From Vibrio tasmaniensis 1F-187 (lineage in GTDB: Bacteria > Pseudomonadota > Gammaproteobacteria > Enterobacterales > Vibrionaceae): a stretch of 31,588 nt of DNA. The position numbers were made by a program, and so were the translations under genes. The DNA lies in NCBI RefSeq assembly GCF_000272405.2, contig NZ_AJZM02000221.1, positions 1 to 31,588 of the forward strand, read 5' to 3'. The notes below the pieces were generated by a model, which ran no database searches, was not told the origin of the DNA, and saw only the letters and a list, made by a program, of their open reading frames with translations. This document shows positions 23,967 to 31,588 of this stretch, one piece after another. The stretch's first letter is position 1; each line of letters begins with the position of its first letter.

Positions 23967-26900
23967 TTAAATCGAGCTTTGGTCGAAGTCATTGCCTTGA
24001 TCGGTTCCAGTTTGAGAATCTGAATCGAAGCTTCCAGAGTCATCCGTGAAGTCAACACCTTGATCTTGACCACCTGAACTTGTCCAGTCGCTGCCTCCAG
24101 ATTCCATACCTGCCATGTCCGGTTGCTGCTCTTGAGTAGAACCTTGCATGGTGTATTGATCATCGACCTCAACTTCAACAGAACCGCTTGCTCCGTCTAT
24201 TGAGCTACCCAACTCGTCGTAACCTTGGAATTGGATTTCGCTAGTCCCTTCGTAACCTTCTGGAAGTTCAACGGATACCGGTTGCTCTAAGTTGCCACTG
24301 ATTGTGAAGCTACCATCACCGTTATCCAGTGCGTTGCTCACAGTGGAACCCTCAGGTAAGCCCGACATATCAGCGTAATCAACCGATTCGTTACCACTCA
24401 CCTCATCTGGAATCGAGATAGAGATGGTATCGCCCGGTGCCGCGGTTACATCTGCTGTACTGTCTTCAGTTTCAGCATCTTGAGCTTGGTCATCAGCTTG
24501 TTGAGCCACTTCCACTTGCTGGTCTTCTGTTACTTGAGCAGCTTGAACTTGTGGTTCATCACTTTGTACTGAATCATCGGCTACTTGGATACTTAAGCTA
24601 TGGCTCGACACCTCACCACCATCGTTAACGTCAACATTCATCGCTAAATTGCCATCGAAGTCCTCGTTCGGCCAATAAGTCCACTCACCTTCACCAGATT
24701 CCGCAAAGAAGCCTGCATCGTTCGCGTCTGCAACATCAACAACTTGTGCAGAATCACTCACGCCTAACTCATCCACCAGCTGTGACTCGGTGATAGTTAG
24801 TGAACCATCATCAGCTAAGGCATAACCTTCACTCGCCGCTGCTTCATCGCCACCTTGGATATCCACATTGAAGAAGCTTTCGATGCGATTTTCGCCATCG
24901 GTCGCGATAAACCCAACTTGAACATCGCCGGTATAGTCTTCAGCAGGTGTGAATTGATAGTTACCTTGGTTATCGCTCTCAATTACACCCTGACCTTCCA
25001 TCAAGCTTACTGACTCAATGCTCAAGCTATCGCTTTCTGCATCGCTCAGGTTCGCTAACATGTCTTCATCAGTGAACGACAAGGTTGCATCCGCTGCGAT
25101 TTCCGTCGTCATGATACTGTTAACTTCTGGTGCTGTATTCTCTTGCGAGTCGCCTTCTTTCACGACTACGCCAGTTTGCTCGTCATGAAGCACGCCATCT
25201 TTATCAACCACGTAAGCTATATCTGCTTCGCCGGTGAAGCCTGGTGCTGGTGTGAACGTCCAAGTGCCATCGCCATTATCGACAATCTCACCTTGGCTGC
25301 GGTCGGCAAGATGAACCAGTTTCACTTCATCATCGCTGTCAGCATCCACATTCTCAGCCAAACCGATTAGGTCGTCCGCCGTTAGGATGATGGAATCACC
25401 CGCTACAGTTTCGAAATCACCTGAATCGATACCATCATCAAACGCTTCCGGCTCATCTCCGTAATCAACCGTTGTTGCACTTACGGTTACGAAGAACTCA
25501 CCATGGAAATCTTCAGGAGGCGTCATTTGAATGTTTGAGATATCCCAATCGAACAGGTCGATGTATTGACCCGGCTCGGTGATCATCACGGTATTCACAC
25601 CATCTGTTACCTCGAATCCAACAGGGAAACCTGTCATCACTAGATTACTTAGTGTTTCTGAATCATCGACTAGGCCAACATTCAGTCCTAAGTGACCGGT
25701 TTCATCCTCACCGAACACCAATGGACCGTCATGGTCAGTTGAAATAACCGCGCCATCTGCGACAGGACGTACGAACACAGGAACATCGAGAACGGTTTCA
25801 AACTCACCGTCACTCACGACAACTTGTAGGTCAGAAACACCCGCAAAGTCGCCTGTTGGTGTGAATGTCCAAGTACCATCTCCGTTGTCTGTTACTTCTC
25901 CGCCATCTTCACCGTCTGCGGTGATAATGCGAGAAACAACAAGGTCAGCGGTATCAATGTCACCGAACAAGTTCATCAAATCGCCAGCATCGAAAGTGAA
26001 CGCGCCATCTTCGTCTGTGGTCATCATTGCGTTGCCGACATTGAATGGTGCGTCGTTAACCGGAATGACATCCACATTCAGCGAGCCATCAACCACTTCT
26101 TCACCGTCAGTCGCTTGATAACCCAGTTCTACTAAGCCATTAAAGTCTTGAGTAGTCACTAAGTGATACATGCCGTCTGGTTGCTGAGTTAAGGCCGCAT
26201 TCGCTGGAGCTCGAACTGTGATGCTTTCAATGCTGATCTCATCGCCATCAAGGTCTGTAACTTGATCCGCGATGTAAGCTGGGTCAATCACCATGACCAC
26301 ATCTTCTTCGCCTTGCATCTCAATCATTGGTGCTTCAGGTGCATCATTCACTGGCGTGACATCGATGTTGCCGTCGACTGAAATTGTCTCTTGGCCATCG
26401 CTAACGTTAAACGTCATTGGCACATCGCCATTGAAGTTTTCGTTTGGCGTAAATGACCAAGTGCCATCTTCGTTATCTAGCAACTCACCTAAGCTAGGAT
26501 CGATTTGTAGACCAGAAGCTGACAGCTCGTCTGCGGTGTTATCGATGTCGGTAGCTTGAGCTAACAACATGTCTTGTGTGATAAGAATGGTGCTGTCTTC
26601 GGCTGTGGTTAGTTCCACTTCCTCAGACTCTGGTCCATCGTTCACAGCCAGAACTTCGATACCTGCCGTTGTTGTTGCAGTTGCACCGTCATCATCGGTC
26701 ACGACCACATCTAGGCTGATATCACCGTTAAAGTTCTCGTTTGGCGTGAAGGTCACAGACCCGTTATCGTTTTGAACCAAGGTGCCGTCAGAGCCTGAGT
26801 AAGTCACGCTTTCAAGCGACACTTCACCATCAACGTCAGAGCTATTAGCAATCAACTGCTCAGGACTAATAGTAATCGTGCCATCTTCGTTCATTTGGTA

Positions 26901-29900
26901 AGACGTAGAACCCGCTACCGGCGCATCATTAACATCCGTTACCGTTACATCAATATTGGCATCGACGGTCTCAGTGCCATCAGACACTGTGAAGCCAAGG
27001 TTTACATCGCCATTGAAGTTCTCGTTTGGAGCAAAGCTGTAAGTGCCATCACCGTTGTCAGTGAACACACCCTCTGCGCCCGTGTAAGACACATCAGCGA
27101 TAGATAGGTCATCGCCGTCAATGTCTGCAGCACCTGCTAGTAGGTCTGCATCCGTGAAGATTAGCGTTCCATCTTCCTCAACAGTAAAGTTTTGGTCTTC
27201 TGCTGTTGGTAGGTCATTGACTGGGTTAACCGTTAGGTCGACGCCAGCTTGGACTGTCTCGATACCGTCTGAAACATCGAAGCTTAGGTCTATGTCGCCG
27301 TTGAAGTCAGCTTCCGGAGTGATAGTAAATGAACCATCTTCGTTCGCTGTTACAGTCGCATTATCACCCGCAGATAGGTTGCTTGCGGTTAGTGCATCAC
27401 CATCAACATCGGATGCGTTAGCCAGCAACTGCTCTTGAGATAGCGTAATTGAACCATCTTCATCAACCGAGTAAGCCACGTTTCCGGCCACTGGTGCGTC
27501 GTTAACTGCAATAACTTCAATACCAGCGGTAGTCTGAGCCGTCGCACCGTCGTCATCAATAACCGTCACATCAAGGTTGATGTCGCCGTTAAAGTTTTCG
27601 TTTGGTGCGAACGTTACCGAACCATCTTCATTTTGAACCAAGATACCGTCTGCACCTGAGTAGCTCACGCTATCAAGCGACACTTCACCGTCCACATCGG
27701 AGCTATTAGCAATCAACTGCTCAGGACTAATAGTAATCGTGCCATCTTCGTTCATTTGGTAAGACGTTGCGCCTGCCACTGGTGCATCGTTAACGTCTGT
27801 TACCGTTACGTCGATGTTTGCATCAACCGTCTCTGTACCGTCAGATACTGAGAAGTCCAGACTTACTTCACCATTGAAGTTTTCGTTTGGAGCAAAGGTG
27901 TAAGTGCCATCGCCATTGTCGGTGAACACACCCTCTGAGCCAGTGTAAGACACATCGGCAACTGAAAGCTCGTCACCATCAATATCAGAGGCACCCGCTA
28001 GCAGTTGCTCGTCTGTAAAGGTAAGTGAACCGTCTTCTTCAACGGTGTAAGCGACATCTTCTACAACCGCAATATCATTCACTGGATTCACAGTAAGGTC
28101 GGCCGTTGCAACAACCGTTTCAGTACCATCAGAAAGGTCGAAGCTAAGGTCAATGTCGCCATTGAAGTCGGCATCCGGAGTAATGGTAAATGAACCATCA
28201 TCGTTTGCCGTAACGGTAGCGTTATCACCCGCAGTTAGGTTGGCAGCGGTAAGATCATCGCCGTCCACATCCAATGCTTGAGCAAGCAGCTGCTCTTGGC
28301 TTAGTGTGATTGAACCGTCTTCATCCACAGAGTAAGCCAAGTCACTTGACACTGGCGCGTCGTTAACCGCGATAACTTCAATACCCGCAGTGGTTTCAGC
28401 CGTTGCACCCTCTTCATCAGCAACGGTGACATCTAGGCTGACATTGCCGTTGAAGTTTTCATTTGGAGCAAAGCTGTATGTACCATCACCATTGTCAGTA
28501 AATATACCGTCTGCGCCTGAGTAGGAAACGTCGCTAACGGATACATCACCTTCAATGTCTGAGCTGTTCGCAAGAAGCTGTGCTTCAGAGATGGTAATCA
28601 CGTTATCTTCGTCAACGCTGTAGGTCGTTGAACCTGCAACCGGCAAGTCATTAACAGCAATGACGTCGATACCTGCGGTTGTTTCAGCGGTTGCGCCATC
28701 TTCATCCATAACAGATACATCAAGACTGATGTCACCGTTAAAGTTTTCGTTTGGAGCAAAGGTGTAAGTACCATCACCATTATCAGTGAATACACCATCA
28801 GTGCCGCTGTAGCTTACATCGCTGACAAACACTTCCCCTTCAACGTCCGAGCTGTTCGCCAGAAGTTGTGCATCGCTTAGGGTAATACTGCCGTCTTCTT
28901 CAACGCTGTAAGTTGTAGAACCTGCTACCGGTACGTCGTTGATTGGAACCACTTGAACATCAATATTCGCCGATACAACATCTGTACCATCGCTCACATC
29001 GTAAGTTAGGTCGACATTACCATTGAAGTTCTCGTTTGGAGCAAAGGTATAAGTACCGTCACCGTTATCCGTGAACACACCGTCTGCGCCTTCGTAGTTA
29101 ACCGACTCGACAGAAAGATCATCGCCGTCAATATCCGTTGCACCAGTCAGTAGCTGTTCATCGGTAAAAGTCAGCGAGCCATCTTCATTAATGGTGTAGT
29201 CGTGGTCGTAAATTACAGAAAGGTCGTTAACTGCTGTTACGGTCACGTCTAGTTCCGCAGGCGTAACCCCACCGTTGCCATCGTCTACGTTGTAGCTAAT
29301 CGAGAATTCACCATTGAAGTTCTCTTCCGGTGTAATGGTGTAAGTACCATCACCATTGTCAGTGATAAGAGCGTTCTCAATGGAAACATCTCCAACACTT
29401 GGTTCGTTTCCACCCGTATCACCAGAGTCATCACCTTCATCGCCCGTTAGCAATTCAGAGATATCAATGCCGTTTTCATTCGCGAGCGCTTCTTCTGCCG
29501 TTGGCAAGTCGAATGCATTTTGAGTGCCTACATCTTGGCTTGGAACAATAACGCCGTTCACGATATCGAATACATGCCAGTGGTCACCCGATGGGCTTTC
29601 AGATAAATCAGGGCTAAAGGTTTCAACCAATGTATCGCCAACAAATACCTGAACCTGTACATCTTCAACACCATCTACATCCCAACTTCTGCTGGTGTAG
29701 TTGTGTACTGAATAGTGCATGTCAGCATCTTGATAATTTGGAATAGTGATGGTTTCAGGACCACCGCCATTCGTGTCATCTACATCTTGCTGAACGACAT
29801 TACCTTCACCCAAATCATGGCTCATGTCGCGATAGTAAATATGGTCTAGCTCACTGCCATTCTCTGTATCGTAGAGCCATAGGTGGTTGTCCATATCACG

Positions 29901-31588
29901 TGGGCTGTCACCCCATGTGACCACGATACGCATATCTGTTTCTTCAAGTACTTCGGATATAGCGGTTACGCCACCGTTGGTATCTTCGCCTGCTGGAACT
30001 AGGAAGCTGCTAGTAATAGAGCCTTCTTGTTCAATAGTGACGGTACCTTGGTCAACAACAGGACCGCTCACAGAGTAGTTGCCGGATTGATCCGTCTCCG
30101 CCGTGTAAGAATGACCTGCGTTGTCGGTTAGCGTAACATCCGCACCTGCGATTGGATTACCAGTTTCAGCATCCAACACAGTACCGGTAACGGTCGTTTC
30201 ATCGCCTTGCTCTCCAATAATTGCGGTCATGTCATCGTCTTCGATGTCAGTCGCGAATTGCAGGAGCTCTTCTTGAGTAATGGTGTATGAACCGTCTTCT
30301 TCAATGGTTATCGCCACATCAGCAGAAACAATGGGCGCGTCGTTAACTGGGTCAACGGTTAAGCCTAAGTTAGCGGCAATTGGTGTGTCGCCATCGCTGA
30401 TGCTGTAGGCAACATCGATGTAGCCATTGAAGTTTTCGCTTGGAGTGATTGAGAACGTGCCATCGCCATTGTCGACAATCGTTGCATCGTCGCCCACTAG
30501 GGTTAAGTCGGAAGCGACAAGGTCATCGCCCTCAATATCAGCGGCATTCGCAAGTAACTGCTCCTGTGTGATAGTGATGACATTATCTTCATCAACGTTC
30601 GCATAAACATCAGATGTCGTTGGCAAGTCGTTGACTGGGTTTACCGTCAGATCGGCGTTCGCCACAATCGACTCGGTGCCGTCCGAAATATCAAAGCTTA
30701 GGTCGATATCGCCATTGAAGTTCGCATCTGGCGTTACCGTAAAGGTGCCATCGCCATTATCAACAACGGTTGCATTATCGCCTGCGCTTAAGTTGCTTGC
30801 GGTCAGATCATCGCCATCCACATCAGATGCTTGAGACAGCAACTGCTCTTGAGTCAGAGTAATCGAACCATCTTCATCAATGCTGTATGCCAAGTCACCC
30901 GATACTGGTGGATCATTAATTGGAAGAACATCAATACTTGCGCTGGTGGCTACTGTCGCACCGTCTTCATCTGTCACCACTACATCTAGGCTAACATCGC
31001 CATCGAAGTTTGCGTTCGGTGCAAAGCTGAATGTGCCGTTGCCGTTGTCAGTAAAGATACCGTCAGCGCCTGTGTAAGTAACACTATCAATCGCCACTTC
31101 ACCTTCAATATCAGAAGAGTTCGCCAACAGTTGCTCTGCACTGATGGTGATAACTTCATCTTCATTTACTGAGTAACTGGTTGAGCCTGCGATTGGCGGA
31201 TCGTTCACCTCAAGTACAGTGATTCCCGCTGTGGTCGCTTCTGTTGCCCCTTCTTCATCGGTAACAATAACCGCTAAGCTCACATCACCATTGAAGTTCT
31301 CGTTTGGCGAGAAGGTGTAAGTGCCGTCACCGTTGTCTTCGAACACACCGTCACTGCCAGTGTAAGTCACGCTATTAATCGCAACCTCACCTTCAATATC
31401 TGAAGAGTTGGCTAATAGCTGTTCGTTACTGATCGTGATTGAGTTGTCTTCATGCACAGTGTAAGACGTGCTACCCGCCACTGGTGGATCGTTCTCAGGC
31501 GTCACGCTCACATCAATGTTGGCTTGAACCGTATCCGTGCCATCTGACACATCAAAGCTGAAGTTCACATCACCATTGAAGTTCTCGT
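23967..31588 (-). CDS. Giant cadherin-like tandem-repeat surface protein, C-terminal part (partial)
   Basis: The frame stays open to the window edge, so at least 2,540 residues are seen and the N-terminus is missing. It consists mainly of repeats of about 96 residues with the signature DEDGSITIS, DNGDGTYTFAPNENFNGD and a closing VND(A/L/P)P, the VCBS/cadherin-like 'tandem-95' type, whose acidic linkers bind calcium and stiffen the chain. About seventeen clear repeats (to about 25752) precede degenerate modules, a Gln/Asp-rich linker (about 24450-24575) and an acidic Ser/Gly/Asp-rich tail. One repeat is interrupted by other domains (29406-30197). Such proteins are adhesins in biofilm or host attachment. 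I see no RTX nonapeptides or classical type I secretion tail at the C-terminus, and no sortase or outer-membrane anchor, so the route of export is open. The stop codon sits in a 15-base palindrome (23962-23976). Confidence 0.88.
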   Translation of the reverse strand, partial: ENFNGDVNFSFDVSDGTDTVQANIDVSVTPENDPPVAGSTSYTVHEDNSITISNEQLLANSSDIEGEVAINSVTYTGSDGVFEDNGDGTYTFSPNENFNGDVSLAVIVTDEEGATEATTAGITVLEVNDPPIAGSTSYSVNEDEVITISAEQLLANSSDIEGEVAIDSVTYTGADGIFTDNGNGTFSFAPNANFDGDVSLDVVVTDEDGATVATSASIDVLPINDPPVSGDLAYSIDEDGSITLTQEQLLSQASDVDGDDLTASNLSAGDNATVVDNGDGTFTVTPDANFNGDIDLSFDISDGTESIVANADLTVNPVNDLPTTSDVYANVDEDNVITITQEQLLANAADIEGDDLVASDLTLVGDDATIVDNGDGTFSITPSENFNGYIDVAYSISDGDTPIAANLGLTVDPVNDAPIVSADVAITIEEDGSYTITQEELLQFATDIEDDDMTAIIGEQGDETTVTGTVLDAETGNPIAGADVTLTDNAGHSYTAETDQSGNYSVSGPVVDQGTVTIEQEGSITSSFLVPAGEDTNGGVTAISEVLEETDMRIVVTWGDSPRDMDNHLWLYDTENGSELDHIYYRDMSHDLGEGNVVQQDVDDTNGGGPETITIPNYQDADMHYSVHNYTSRSWDVDGVEDVQVQVFVGDTLVETFSPDLSESPSGDHWHVFDIVNGVIVPSQDVGTQNAFDLPTAEEALANENGIDISELLTGDEGDDSGDTGGNEPSVGDVSIENALITDNGDGTYTITPEENFNGEFSISYNVDDGNGGVTPAELDVTVTAVNDLSVIYDHDYTINEDGSLTFTDEQLLTGATDIDGDDLSVESVNYEGADGVFTDNGDGTYTFAPNENFNGNVDLTYDVSDGTDVVSANIDVQVVPINDVPVAGSTTYSVEEDGSITLSDAQLLANSSDVEGEVFVSDVSYSGTDGVFTDNGDGTYTFAPNENFNGDISLDVSVMDEDGATAETTAGIDVIAVNDLPVAGSTTYSVDEDNVITISEAQLLANSSDIEGDVSVSDVSYSGADGIFTDNGDGTYSFAPNENFNGNVSLDVTVADEEGATAETTAGIEVIAVNDAPVSSDLAYSVDEDGSITLSQEQLLAQALDVDGDDLTAANLTAGDNATVTANDDGSFTITPDADFNGDIDLSFDLSDGTETVVATADLTVNPVNDIAVVEDVAYTVEEDGSLTFTDEQLLAGASDIDGDELSVADVSYTGSEGVFTDNGDGTYTFAPNENFNGEVSLDFSVSDGTETVDANIDVTVTDVNDAPVAGATSYQMNEDGTITISPEQLIANSSDVDGEVSLDSVSYSGADGILVQNEDGSVTFAPNENFNGDINLDVTVIDDDGATAQTTAGIEVIAVNDAPVAGNVAYSVDEDGSITLSQEQLLANASDVDGDALTASNLSAGDNATVTANEDGSFTITPEADFNGDIDLSFDVSDGIETVQAGVDLTVNPVNDLPTAEDQNFTVEEDGTLIFTDADLLAGAADIDGDDLSIADVSYTGAEGVFTDNGDGTYSFAPNENFNGDVNLGFTVSDGTETVDANIDVTVTDVNDAPVAGSTSYQMNEDGTITISPEQLIANSSDVDGEVSLESVTYSGSDGTLVQNDNGSVTFTPNENFNGDISLDVVVTDDDGATATTTAGIEVLAVNDGPESEEVELTTAEDSTILITQDMLLAQATDIDNTADELSASGLQIDPSLGELLDNEDGTWSFTPNENFNGDVPMTFNVSDGQETISVDGNIDVTPVNDAPEAPMIEMQGEEDVVMVIDPAYIADQVTDLDGDEISIESITVRAPANAALTQQPDGMYHLVTTQDFNGLVELGYQATDGEEVVDGSLNVDVIPVNDAPFNVGNAMMTTDEDGAFTFDAGDLMNLFGDIDTADLVVSRIITADGEDGGEVTDNGDGTWTFTPTGDFAGVSDLQVVVSDGEFETVLDVPVFVRPVADGAVISTDHDGPLVFGEDETGHLGLNVGLVDDSETLSNLVMTGFPVGFEVTDGVNTVMITEPGQYIDLFDWDISNIQMTPPEDFHGEFFVTVSATTVDYGDEPEAFDDGIDSGDFETVAGDSIILTADDLIGLAENVDADSDDEVKLVHLADRSQGEIVDNGDGTWTFTPAPGFTGEADIAYVVDKDGVLHDEQTGVVVKEGDSQENTAPEVNSIMTTEIAADATLSFTDEDMLANLSDAESDSLSIESVSLMEGQGVIESDNQGNYQFTPAEDYTGDVQVGFIATDGENRIESFFNVDIQGGDEAAASEGYALADDGSLTITESQLVDELGVSDSAQVVDVADANDAGFFAESGEGEWTYWPNEDFDGNLAMNVDVNDGGEVSSHSLSIQVADDSVQSDEPQVQAAQVTEDQQVEVAQQADDQAQDAETEDSTADVTAAPGDTISISIPDEVSGNESVDYADMSGLPEGSTVSNALDNGDGSFTISGNLEQPVSVELPEGYEGTSEIQFQGYDELGSSIDGASGSVEVEVDDQYTMQGSTQEQQPDMAGMESGGSDWTSSGGQDQGVDFTDDSGSFDSDSQTGTDQGNDFDQSSI
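25752..31588 (-). repeat. Array of about seventeen cadherin-like repeats
   Basis: Coding repeats of 95-98 codons. Three subtypes can be told apart by sequence: type A (AGSTSYxxxEDG...DEDGATAETTAGIEV), type B (LAYSVDEDGSITLSQEQLL...SAGDNATV) and type C (TVEEDGSLTFTDEQLL...SDGTETVDANIDV). Towards the C-terminal side they follow a C-A-B-C-A order with an 861-base super-period. Repeats get more divergent beyond about 26600 towards 25752. The array continues past the right edge of the window. Confidence 0.85.
29406..30197 (-). other. Domain insertion inside one cadherin-like repeat
   Basis: A segment of about 264 codons splits a repeat between its EEDGSYTITQEELL half and its DNGDGTYTITPEENFNG half. 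Its first 50 residues (about 30050-30197), with TVLDAETGNPIAGADVTLTD and a closing GNYSV, look like a carboxypeptidase-regulatory-like beta sandwich. The part at about 29541-29939 carries VTWGDSPRDMDNHLWLYD, DDTNGGGPETITI and an HNYTSRSW strand, which match the YfaP/DUF2135 type. An acidic Gly/Asp-rich linker closes the insertion. Confidence 0.7.

Noticed and set aside
25752..31588. RTX calcium-binding nonapeptides in the giant protein (many GDGT and NGDG motifs)
   Set aside because: The motif recurs once per 96 residues as part of DNGDGTYTF, not every nine residues, and the consensus GGxGxDxxx tandem is absent.
25752..31588. Interspersed DNA repeats suggesting a CRISPR-like or mobile element
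   Set aside because: The repetition is explained by in-frame protein repeats of 95-98 codons on the minus strand, and there are no short palindromic units with unique spacers.
23967..31588. Several open frames of 60-105 codons on the plus strand opposite the giant gene
   Set aside because: They mirror the repeat structure of the minus-strand frame, lack ribosome binding sites and encode Ser/Thr/Pro-rich low-complexity products, as expected of antisense shadows.

Overview
The window reads like chromosome from a marine Vibrio, most likely the V. splendidus group. The A+T-rich but not extreme base use, the VxrA-VxrB-DUF2861 signalling operon, a bacterial delta-class carbonic anhydrase and a giant tandem-repeat surface protein all fit that genus. 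This placement is inference from gene content. I see no rRNA, tRNA, insertion sequence, integrase, CRISPR array or replication origin.

Layout. 1-2.4 kb: a MATE efflux pump (+) behind a good sigma-70 promoter, converging on a LysE/RhtB exporter (-) across a shared terminator. 2.6-7.2 kb, all minus strand: a periplasmic delta-class carbonic anhydrase, a small lipoprotein, a VOC/glyoxalase-like protein, a second-type tryptophanyl-tRNA synthetase and a nucleotidyltransferase-fold protein. The synthetase has a striking leader: a 17-residue peptide with two adjacent Trp codons, followed by mutually exclusive hairpins and a hairpin covering the Shine-Dalgarno sequence. 7.4-10.3 kb (-): D-serine dehydratase, an AraC-type regulator with a four-copy 8-bp tandem repeat just upstream of its ribosome binding site, and a secreted PEBP/YbhB-like protein. 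10.6-15.9 kb (+): a vxrA-vxrB-vxrC-like envelope-stress operon with overlapping genes, followed by a secreted putative glycoside hydrolase. 16-19.7 kb: a LysR regulator divergent from an EmrA/EmrB-type efflux operon, with a dyad between them and a strong terminator behind. 19.9-21.8 kb (+): an orphan response regulator with a long helical C-terminus, overlapping a free-standing Hpt protein. 22.3-23.2 kb (+): an RpoS-like sigma factor without region 1.1. 23.4-23.8 kb (-): an unrecognised 117-residue protein. 23.97 kb to the right edge (-): the C-terminal 2,540 or so residues of a giant cadherin-like repeat protein whose N-terminus lies outside the window.

How the genes may work together. Three groups look functionally coherent: the Vxr signalling operon, the LysR-controlled efflux pump, and the receiver plus Hpt pair, which could link to a hybrid kinase elsewhere. 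The AraC regulator probably controls the neighbouring D-serine dehydratase. The best candidates for undescribed biology are the Trp-codon leader of the synthetase gene, the tandem repeat in front of the AraC gene, and the giant protein, in which one repeat is split by a carboxypeptidase-regulatory-like plus YfaP/DUF2135-like insertion.
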